Shown here: piece by piece, positions 12,101 through 24,100 of the stretch
Layout of the letters: each line of letters opens with the position of its first letter
Numbering within the stretch: the first letter of the stretch is position 1
Assembly (NCBI RefSeq): GCF_032854445.1
Contig: NC_088300.1
Location: forward strand, 38,532,458-38,596,457
Source: Liolophura sinensis
Taxonomy: Eukaryota > Mollusca > Polyplacophora > Chitonida > Chitonidae
Direction: 5' to 3'
Length of the DNA: 64,000 bases
Translations under genes and position numbers: made by a program
The notes under the pieces: generated by a model
What the model saw: only the letters and a program-made list of their open reading frames with translations
Told to the model about the DNA's origin: nothing
Database searches by the model: none

Positions 12101-15100
12101 AGTCAAAACTGGCTTTGTGGAATCGGCCTGAAAACTGAACAGATCACTTTTGTTAATATACCCAATATCTATAACTTTTATTATGTTTTGTTCAAACCCA
12201 TTTAACAATTTGTCTTCTTTGCCATTTTGTGTTACAAGTGGACACCTCTTCCATCATGAGAAAATCAGTTTAAATTCCGAAGTTTCCATTCTTGCATCAT
12301 TTACCACAAATTTACCATTTCTTTGCCCTTAGTCATGTTTACAGCATGCACAATAATCTTGGTCTCTTTCAAGAAACCTATCACAGACAAAGTTTACTGT
12401 AACTAACAAGGCAACAAATGCTTAAGACAAATGTTGCCTTGAAATTTACAATTAAATTATTCTGTGATAAAACTGTGGACACAAAGCTATCAGTTCAAGA
12501 TGACTTAAGATCATCACCAATTTTAAATGTTTTTTTTACCCATTTACTGACAGCCATAGTAGATGCAACCAAACAGAACTGCTTTGTGGAATAGTAGACT
12601 GCAATAAGTACAATGTATAAGTAGATGTATTAGTCATTGGCAATGTACACCATATAATTTTGAGAGACATGTCAGAGGTACAGTGTATCACACATCCTTG
12701 TAGTCATACATGTTAGTGGTTTAGTGTGGTTAATGGCTTCCACTGAGATACACATCAGTAGAACAGCATATCTCACATCGTTACCAGCCAGAAATGTCAG
12801 TGTAGTATAGTATGTACAAAGTATAGGATACACATCAGTGGCACAGTGTATCTCACACCCTTGCAGTGAAGTCAGTGGCATAGTGCATCTTGCAATCTTA
12901 CCAGCCAGAAATGTCAGTATAGCATTGTATGTACATGTACAGAGTATAGGATACACATCAGTGACACAGTGTACCTCTCACCCTTGGACTCAAATCAATG
13001 GCACAGTGGCACAGTGTACCTCACATCCTTGCAGTCATACATGTATGTCAGTGGTTTAGCATGAACTGTATAGATACACATCAGTGGCACAGTGTACCTC
13101 ACACCCTTGCAGTCATACATGTATGTCAGTGGTTTAGCATGAACTGTATAGCATACAGAATGAGATTCACATCAGTGGCACAGTGTACCTCACACCCTTG
13201 CAGTCATACATGTATGTCAGTGGTTTAGCATGAACTGTATAGCATACAGAATGAGATTCACATCAGTGGTACAGTGTATCTCATCCTTACCAGCCAGAAA
13301 TGTCAGTATTGTATGGTACATGTATGTAAAGACTATAGCCCAAATATCAGCAGTACAGTGTACATGTAGTCTATTATAAGATACCTGCCACTGTGATGAA
13401 ATTTGGCTCCCTTTGTACACAACTAATGCTTGGTCATGTACACAATACTGTTTTGTCTCCCAAACAAGAGTCTGTGCGCGTGACACCTGACCAACGCTGG
13501 CCTGGTAGCAGTTACCCAACATGGTCAATCAGAGATCACTGGCAGGCAAGCTACCAGTTTCATATCGACATCCCATGATCATGTCTAACATAATGGCACT
13601 GTGTTACATGGCCTGTTTTGATCAATGGCTGCTGCATTTTACTGACATACGCCGTCAACCAGCCACTGCGACGGATTACAACCCTTCACCCAGACCTTTC
13701 AAATTAAACAATGTTCAACTGTTTGTTCATTGATTGGTGGTATTGACTGCACCGCTTCAGCAATATTTCTAGGGTTGGTGTATGGATGGGGGGTGTTTTG
13801 GTCACACATATCCACTGTGAAGTGCTACATCCACCTGACATTGTTCTGGTCACACTAGATAGCTAGGCAATGGATTCCCTTGTGGTCAGGTTAACATGTA
13901 CGTGTGTAATCGCTGTCCTCACCAAGGCTTCATTTCCATGCTCTCCATTCACCAGTAGATCGCATGTCCCATTCTCCTTGTAATTGTCCTTTACTCAAGC
14001 AAACACACAGTAACAACAAAGGAATGAGTTGTTTACAGAAGGACGTTAAAGTACAATTTAGAGTTATGGAAAAGCTCAATGGGACAATATTGTAATGAAT
14101 TTATTTAGTTGTGTGAATGTTGTTTTAATGTCATACACAGGAATTTTTTAACTGATACCATGGTAAAGTTTGATGGATGAAGGAAACTGGAAGTATCTAC
14201 AAATGTCTCCAAAGCCAGAGTTGGTCCTAATTCTTAGGAGCTTTGCAGTTACAGTCGCACTTCTTAACACTTGCTTCCGTATTATAACTATATAACAATC
14301 TGGCTTATATGTTCATTATATTATTTGGTTATCTTGATGTGTGCAATTGGCATTAACAACTAGTATAAATATAATACATAATGTGTGGAATTAAGTCAAA
14401 CAATTCGTTTATTTGTGGTAGTTGTAATGAGTAGGAGACATGGTTATACCAGTGAAAAATGAACTCTCTGTAGAGGCAGAGTAACTGGTATCAGACCTTT
14501 GTGACAGATGAGTAAAATAAGTTCATTCTTCTGAAGGCGATCAATTCCAAATGCTGCATATTTATTAGTTCCATCTGCACAACCATACATAATCACTTCC
14601 TTCTGATTTCTAAAAGGCCGATGGCTCTAGAAGTATAAAACCTGGCCAGCATTGTCAGGGTGCAGCCTATAAATCAGATGCAATGTGTTAACTAAAGCAC
14701 TATTCCCATTATTCTGCAATAAATCCAGTGATAATCTGCATTACCTGGCCCATAATCACTCTGGTGCTGGGGGACTTGCTTACGATAACACCCTGCCATG
14801 CCTCTGGCTATCATCCTGGATTGGCCAGTATTCCTACAGGGCTGACTGCTTCAGGCACCACAGCCATTTACCATTGTCTATCTTATCATCTGACCCTAAT
14901 CAAACACTAATGTATTAGGGCATATAAACTGCCAAGGGTTTAACACTTGTTTTACAGACAATTAACAACTGTGAAAAACCCTGGATAGATGTGATGAGCA
15001 CACATCTCATCCATACCCACACATAAACTATCACCACTTGCCGCATCTAAACTAGAATTTTCTTTTAAGCAATCATTAACATAACTTGGAAGGTAATTAA

Positions 15101-18100
15101 CATCTGGTTCTTAGCTCAAGTGAGACTTTTGTCAACATCAAATATGTACATGAGCTCATCTCATGAATATAATTATACAAAATTAAAAAAAAATCTCACC
15201 AATTCCTTTGTGTATTAGCTGGAGATTAATCACTAAAAAAAAACACTCCATGGCATTATTTACAACTACATGCGTTATCTAGAGAGGCAAAAAGCAGGCT
15301 CCACTTTACAGATTTACAAATTACACAGGACAAAATCTGAATGAATGAGTTTCAGTTTTTGGAAGATGTTTCTTTGGATAAAAGCGGCTTTTCCAGATCT
15401 GTACCACACAGAATACTGTACAAAAAAAAAATCTTCTGTATTAATTAAAAGAAAATAGTCCTTCTTGCTAAACACAGATCTACCTAAATTTCCAAAACGT
15501 TCACAGGTACAGGCTCTGTTTGATTTTCTCCCCCCTTAAAAAGCAATTTCAATAATTTTGAGGGAGGGGTGTAATAGCCTTGAAAAAATTAAGTGCTTCA
15601 ATATATGCCATACCTCTAAATCTAAAGAAAATGTAATATTATACATTAGTACTAAGTTTACTACATACTAACATGACAAGCATAGAATGGTTCAAACTAA
15701 TGGGGTACAAATCATAAAAAACTAATCCAACACATAAATTTAGTATTTCACTAAATGTTGTTCAAGTGCAGCTGTATAGAATAATGTTGTCAATGTTTGT
15801 AACAATGGAACATGACTGCTATACCAGTGTGACAGGATGTTTATCTAGGATTTGTACAACAGGTACATTTGTGTACGCACAATAATAGGTTCTAGATCAT
15901 TTCCCCCTGAGGCACATTACATCTGTACCCTAAACAAGCTGGCGGAACTCACCTGTCATTGCCTTCCTGGTGCGCCGCTGCATAAGTAACCGGTAACTGC
16001 AGAACGCTGTCAGGCCGATTACCAAGGCCAGGTAGGCACCTGCGCTGCACACTGCGATGATAACTGTTTTCATCATGCCCATACCTCCAACACCCCCGCC
16101 AGGTAACATACCATCGTTAGCCGACTCAGCCTCTTTGAGCAGCTTATGTCTGTATTCTGAGGCACCTGAAAGAAACAAATTAGAAAAGGGCATCAGAGAT
16201 GAGATTTAAATCTTCGGAAATTATTCTGGGCATAATTACAACTCCAACATGTGAACATATATCAAGCTACATAAATCTGCAAGGATTTTTGCAATTTCCT
16301 GAACCTGTCCAACATTATCTTGAACATAACTGTTTTCCCTTGAACATAATAAATTGAAATACATGTATGGTAAATGACCTAAAATTTTGCCAATGACTAA
16401 CTTGCACATTTTGCCAATGACTAACTCGCACTTTTTGCCAATGACTAACTTGCACATTTTGCCAATGACTAACTTGCACATTTTGCCTCATTCTGAGAGA
16501 TCAAATGATCTTACAAAGGTGTTCTGGAGTTTGTTCAGATGGTTGGATGATATACTTTTAGAAAATTTTTCAGCATCAAAAGTAATATTCTATGATATTA
16601 GTTTGCATATAAGGTCACCTCCCATAATAGCTTTCACAAACTAAAAATGCTGAAATTTCCGCTGTTAAAAAGTTGTTTCCAATGACATTTCAACATCCTT
16701 CCAGACATCCTACAAGATATTTCCTTTGGCCTTTCAAGCTCTGAAGAAGTGAGATATAGCCACATGCAGGGGCTGATCTTAAACACCAGGCTAATACCAA
16801 TAAAATAAGACTTACTGGCCACATCTAAGTACGCCTCCACACGTACCACTCCGCCACTGTTGTTGGCAGTACACCCATACTTCCCTTTGTCTTCCAGTAA
16901 CACTTTCTTCACCGACAGGGTACCATTAGGTAAGACCTGTAGGAGAACGGGACATCAGAATCATTTCAAAACATGTCACATTGAAAACAGATCCGACCAC
17001 TAAACCCAAGGCAGATGTTCAGTAAATCTTGAGCACTGTGCATTTATGTTTTTGTAACACATATATAAATTAGACCGTAAATCAAAATGTGATTATCTTC
17101 ATCATTAAGTACAAGTGGCCAGATTGTAGAGAAGAAACAGAAATTATAATTAATCTTAACAATTAACTTAATTAATCTTTAGAAATGTTTAACTTTAGAG
17201 ATGTCTATTCCAGTACTCCTCTTACTAGAAAAATCAAGGAATAACAAGGATTGGACAATCTGACTTGGGCATTCTGGGGAGTGTACCTCAAATCTGGTAC
17301 TGTCCCAGGCATTCGTACGGCTGTTCCTGTCCCAGACCACTGTGGGCTTAGGCTCCCCCACTGCCAGGCAGTGCATCATCAGGGACTGTTCCTCCTTAAC
17401 CGTCCTGTTCTTGGGACTAACTTGGAACACAGGCTTGACTACAGGAAAAAAACATCAACATATAACAAGTAAGAAACCAGCAAGATCCCACAGCTATCTA
17501 ATATACCATTACAAGACTATTTCCAAAATGAAACACACTGTAAGCAGAGAAGTCTCATAAACTGACTGGGCCATAATGATGAGCTTATCCTATTCTTTTT
17601 TTGTTAGTTAATCAGTTCAGTTACATGCCTTCTTTGTATGAGAACAAGGCTGATTAACCGCGACAAATAGCAAGCTAGAAAATAAAGAATTAAAAATGTT
17701 AAAGTGTGTGCTCGGGCAAACCATTCTGTTCACTGGTAATAAAAGGTTCAAATGTGTTGTTGCGATAACATTGCCTGTTGATTGATAGCAGGCAATCTCA
17801 TAATTGATAACGATCATCGTTGCATCACGCTAACATTAATCACAATTAAATTACGCAGTCAGTGGCCCTGATATAGTCCAGTCTATATATAGCACATCAC
17901 AGAGCACAGAGCAAGGCACCTCCTGAGCAGCACGATGCATGAAATGAAGGAGTGTGATACTATAATTTGATCAAGAGACAAAGGGTCAAGAACACAACTC
18001 TGAATTCACTCTTTAATTTCCAGACACTGTTTGATGTACAACTTTTGAAATTCAATGCACTCTGTTCGCTTGATCATGTAGGTTACCACCTAGTCTGGTA

Positions 18101-21100
18101 GGCATAGATCAAAGAGAACCTCAGGTTAAAATAATCAGGTGTGGACAGGTACATGTAAGAGTAATTACAGGTGAAAGGACAAATGATCAGTTTGGCACAG
18201 GTAAATGAGAATCACAGTTGCAGTGCTGTTGATCAAAGCACACAGGTATGCTCCAACGAGAAAGCGAAGGTGGACTCACAACTTCCATCTGAATGATTAA
18301 GTTAATGAAGCACACAGGTACGCTGTAACGAGAAAGCTAAGGCAGACTTACCTACAACTTCCACTTGAATGGTTGTGTTAATGAAGCCTTGATGAGGGCT
18401 GTGAGCTACACAGGTGTACAAGCCTGCGTCCTCTCTCTCTACGCCGTTAAACAATAACATGCCATCAATATCCTGTACATGGTCGGGAAACTCAAATTTC
18501 TGGTCGCGTAGCCACCTAATCGTGGGCGGCATTTCAGCTTCTGCCTGGCACTGGATCGTACTTTTGGAATGTAGTTCAAGATATTGGTTAGATGGAACTG
18601 GTCGGAATTTGAGTTTTCCTGCAAATGAGAAATGATATTAAAATTAGTATTTGCTGAAGATAGAGATCAACTGAAACATACACATGACACCTTGAAAACG
18701 CCATGTAGGAAAACTACATGATGTACAATTAGACGTACAAAGATGTTACAAGCTAAACATATTTTCCTGATCTTTTCATGCAATGTTTTCTTTCTTCATC
18801 ATCTCATTTAACTGCTACAAAGACTGCAGAAAGTTTTGTTTAGTCACATATACACTGACAAGTAGCATTACACACTCAGTGTTAAGTACCACACATGAAG
18901 CTGCACTGGAAGACGTGTGTGCTGACAAACGTTTAGGAAGTCTTGAGCTTCAGGTTGAACCGGTGTTCCCCACAGGGTGCATGTGTATACTTAGATTGTT
19001 GCACAATGTCATGGTCAAGAATTTTTCCCCTCAGTCAGTGTATTGTGAGTGAAGGAAACCAGGGTGCCCAGATAAAACCACACCCCTCTGGCAATACACT
19101 GGTAAACTCTCGCAAAAGTGAGATGTCATATACATGGAAGACAAGACAGCAAATGCCACTCAAGACTACACAAGAGAACATCTAACAACTAGGCCAGTTT
19201 TGACAATTCCCTGACAGGCAACGGTACTGGACTCACATCGACAGATGAGGTAAGCAGTATTAAAATTGTTTATGCTTTGTGGTTCATCATATGCTGTTTG
19301 AAGGATTCTTGCCGCGCAGGAACATTCATAAATGTACATTCAAGTACAGAGAGAGAATCATTAACGTGATGACAGTAGCATGGTACTTGATCTTACGTTT
19401 GACAGTGAGGTAGGCGCTGCTGGAAGGAGCCACTGGATGGCCTGTTGTGTTAACAAGACAAGCATAATTCCCAGCATCCAACATCTGAGCATTGAAGATT
19501 TCCAGCAGTCCAGTGGCCATATCCATTCTGTGGCGGGGGTATTCAATCTGTATAAGTGGAACATGTCCAGTTAGAGCAAGAAATCAAGCTTGGAATTACA
19601 TCTGAATAAGATCTACATTTTTGACAACAATGTTCCAAAAAGAAGTATTTTTTTACATTCAATTCATCAACTTAATCAACATTTTATCTCAACATAAAAT
19701 CAATCATTAGGCATTTTATCTGCCTCAGATGAGTTTGATGAAAAACATTATATGTGTAAAGAACAAAATTTATTTGCCACATGAAGAACACTGAAGAAAA
19801 AAGAAAACAAGTTTCATGAAAATGACACTTAATTTGTGACAGAGACATGTAGGTCTTTATCTCTTCACAAAATTCACCAAGAAAGCTTCAATTGTTGCTA
19901 AACAGCTTTCAAAATTTAAGATTAAAGAACATCATATCTGAATGCACCACTAAAACCATCAACTGACCGGGTTAATGATGTTGTTGTCCTTGGTCCACGT
20001 GATCATGGTGACCGGGTATCTGGTTCCCGTGAACTGACACTGGAACTTGACTGTTTGCTCCTCTTCTACATGGGTGGGTTGAGGAGCTTTGGTCACAATA
20101 GGAGGCACTGAAACATCCAGAAAAGCATCCAATCAACTTTTGTACATGCAGACACCCTAAAAACTTACAATATCTACCAAAACTTCCAACCATGATCTTT
20201 GGGGTGAAATACCTTAAACTGCCCATAGCATGTATGCTACTGTTTCAACAATTTGGTGTAAACTAAGAGAAACAATCACATAATACCCATTTATAAAAAT
20301 GTCATAGAACAATCTACACCTCATGTGACCCAAAGGTAAACATCCTGAAATTTGCAGCCCTGAGTTGGGAGGTTTGTCAGGTACCTGGTGAGGTGTAATA
20401 ATTTCCTCCAATTTCTGCCTGGTTTCCTCTACCAAAGAACCTGACAGCTAATCATCTAAGTGAAATATTCTTGAGTTATACATAAAACATCAATCAAGAA
20501 AATCAACTGAGCAATAAAGACTAAAATCACATGGCCGGCAATATTATCACTTAAGTGTTCCCAATGTGCTAAAATTTTCATCATTCCACCAACTGGAAAT
20601 CAATCAAAGAATGTGTGGCCCAAGTACACAGTCAAGAACTAACAGTCCCAGTTTTTTCCTCTGACTTTCAGAAAGTCTTGTAAGCAGCTTTTGTCAACTG
20701 AATGGAGACGGGGTGAGAGGTCTTATTCTGTGAGGGTATTCACAGACCAACAAAAGCCATAAAAATACACCATTCCACAGCTTTCCAAATTACGTCAAGA
20801 GGCTAAGACATGGCCACTGTGACTCACTGCAAGCTCGGAGTAAAGGTAACTGCTTTTTCCTGTCAAAGAAACCATTTGCCAGCGAAGATATTGACAGTTC
20901 AATTAGATGGCTGTGCGAGCAGAAGCAGTCTTTCCAATGAAATTCATGAATTCTATCGACCAATTCTGCAAGAGAATGGTGTATCTGACAAACTGAGGAC
21001 AAGCGGAGTACAGCATCAGCTCACACTTCTCTTATCAATGGGGTGGTCCTGTTGACAACCATCACCTTATTACACCTCTATTTCTCACCCTCCCTTTATG

Positions 21101-24100
21101 GCCCTGTCAGACAATGCACAGAGATTGAATCAATTCACAATTCCTAGCCATGGATATTGTTAATTAAACCCTCTGTGAGTTGTCGTGCTGAAATTCCTAC
21201 CTGACACAATGATCCACACTGTCTTGCGTTTCTCGCCCGCCATGTTGTTCGCAATACATGTGTAATTTCCAGAGTCAATCTGCTGAGCATTTTCAAACAC
21301 CAAACTGTTATCCTGTGCATAGATTTTCCCTGTCCCTCCTACCTGAATACCATTTCTGTCCAGCCATCTGCAAACAAAGAGACCAAATAATATGTCTCAA
21401 AGTTCAAGATTGCAAAAGTTTTCTGAAAGTTTCCATTGCCTTCCAGGATCTTTTCTTTACAATTTATGAAGAAACGATAACTAATAACTGTTTATACACA
21501 ATTAATGTCTTTCATTACTAATAACAGTGAAGAAATTGCTGGAACACCACATAAATGTAAAAGGTTTATAAAGGCTTTTAACTCTTGTCCTGGGATCTTT
21601 GTCAAGATCTGTTTATTCATTATAATTACTGAACCCACCTATGATTGAGTAAGACAGTGCTCAGGGTTTAATGTCATACTGAGCAATATTTCAGTCGTAT
21701 TTAGGTGAATGTTCATGTGGGGGAGCTTCAGTAATTTTGTTCTTTAAACATAATGACAGCTTAAACTTAACTGTTATAATAACCATCAGGGGCCTCTGTG
21801 GCTCAGTTGGTTAGCACGCTAGCTCAGCGTAATGACCCAGTAGCCTCTCACCAATGCAGCCGCTGTAAGTTCAAGTCCAGCTCATGCTGGCTTCCTCTCC
21901 GGCTGTAAGTGGGAACGTCTGCAAGCAACCTGCGGATGGTCGTAGGTTTCCCTCGGGTTTGGCCCGATTTCCTCCCACCATAATGCTGTACGCCGTCGTA
22001 TAAGTGAAATATTCTTGAGTACGGTGTAAAACACCAATCAAATAAATAAATAAATAATAACCATCAACCATGCAATGGGGCATCTTAATTACACATTAAG
22101 GACCAAAATAGTGAGTACACAACATAGTTTCCCTTAAAGACTCCAACACAGGGATGCACAAAAAATAACAAAACATCATGGCTTATCATCATGAATCAAC
22201 TTTTCCCCCAATTGTCATGGGAACTGCAGGATAACGAACAGCATCAATTGAAAAGTCTTAGCAGCACAGTGGAGTCTTCAGGGATAACAAGCCTGTCAGT
22301 CAAGGTTTGACTAGCGGTCAGTGAGTGAGTGACCAGGTGATGTGGGTCAGCCTGGCTAAGTGGTCTGACACACCTGTTCCCTAATGACCTAAGCGAACAC
22401 CTACAAACTTTTCAAGACACAGCAATCAACAGTTAGAGTTTAAGTGGTCTGCAATCAGCCACAAATGGCCAATACTTGAGAATACCACAGAGATGTGGTC
22501 AGTCTGAAGAGGGTATAACCAGAGCTGGACACAGTCTTACACACAATGGTCACTAATGGGAGCAACCCTGCACAAGGAAGCAACTGTAAACATGACAGCT
22601 CTCATCATAATACTCTTGGCCTCTTGACACTTTCTATGACAATCAGCTCTGACAAGTTCAATGCCATTAAGACACAGCAGCCAAAGTAAATTCTTGAAGT
22701 ACATTTCACAAATGCATTTGTACCATTCAATTCTAAAGTACAGTTCAATTCAATTATCTCACCTAATGCATTTCATGTAAGTATGGGAATCTACTAACAA
22801 GTTCATGTAAGTGGCAAAAAACATATTTTCATTTTCACAAACAAAGCACATTTTCCCAGCAAATTCCCGAGTAGTTAAACTTTCAGATACACTGATTTCA
22901 TCTCCACTTTATCTCACTCTCGTCTTTCAGTGGGGCAAAATTTAGTTACACTGCATTTCAGAAGTAATATCACAACACAATCTGAAGTCAACCACTGGCT
23001 GAATCAGCTGGTTAAAATCAGCAACACTAAGATATAACGTAAAGCCTGTTTGTTAGGACAAAATGAGCCTGAAATCGTTTTGGAGGAAAGCTAAATAAAT
23101 GGTGCAGAGCTTAACACTAGTGTGTTTGTGTGTGTTATTATATTTTGGCTTTCATTCCTTTACACTTCTTCCATCCAGCCTTCATCAAAACTGATGTCTA
23201 CCAGATTACAAAAACAAACACTGACATACCCATCACATACAGCTAGTGTCTGCTCTATTAACAAGGGGAAGCTGGGAACTATACATGTAGTAAAGCAGTT
23301 GTCAGTGTTAGTTCTGACCAATTTGTAGATTCCACCCATTGACTGTACATAAACTACACAGATTAAGGTATGCGTGCATGGAATGATAAGGACATGTCAC
23401 CAACAGTAAACCAATCATATACTTAGAGAATTATTAAACGAAAATGTCAGTTTAAATTACATTAAAGCAGCTATCCAAAGGATTTTGCTAGAAATATTCC
23501 CTCCAAACATTTCTATTGTGGAATTTCAATTTTGTTTCTTGGCTCCGAAAAGACAACAGACAAGTAAATCAAAAGTGTCAGTTTCATGCACATTATGATA
23601 GCTATTCAAAGAATCAGAAATATAAGACAAAAATGTCAGTTTCTAACACATTAAGGCAGCTATCCAAAGAATTTAGCAAGAAATATTCTGTTCATAGATT
23701 TCTGTTTCGGAATTTCAATTTCACTTCTGGTTCAACATTGGCACAAGATGTGGAAGAGCAAAGGGTGTCAATGGGTAAAATGTGTGTGGGGGGGGGGGGG
23801 GGAGGGCAGTTCTCCAATCTGCCCCTCATTTTGTTAATATAACCCATAGAAAGTGATGGGGAACAGATTGAGCATAGCCCAGATTGTCAGACTGCCAGTG
23901 CAAAAGCAGTTTAGGCTTCAGTTTTCTCCAATTGAATATTTGGCAGTTTACAAGTGATTGAGCAGAACCACATGTGGAGTGTGGACAGGTTGCTGACAGG
24001 GGCTTTACCTGATGACAGCTGGGGGGAGAGGAGGGGAGAGGGGCACTCTCTTCTGTACCCCCAGACTACTGGCCCTATGTTCCTGACTCTGCACTCTACC

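Larger units (their letters stand above)
8631..15952 (-). other. PTK7: PTK7 intron (linker to transmembrane exon), 7.3 kb
   Basis: No additional exon needed: phases of the flanking exons match. Contains a degraded SINE 3' end (about 10198-10311), a MITE-like element (11991-12128) and a complex satellite (about 12655-13330). The rest is unremarkable AT-rich sequence; ORFs here are short and lack recognisable motifs. Confidence 0.75.

Noticed and set aside
12474-12600. Possible second MITE copy (ACACAAAGC left, GCTTTGTGGAAT right)
   Set aside because: Only short blocks match; the arms do not align beyond about a dozen bases.
21789-21900. tRNA gene at the head of the SINE
   Set aside because: Box A and box B are recognisable, but the sequence does not fold into a proper cloverleaf and continues into the SINE body; it is a tRNA-derived head, not a tRNA gene.
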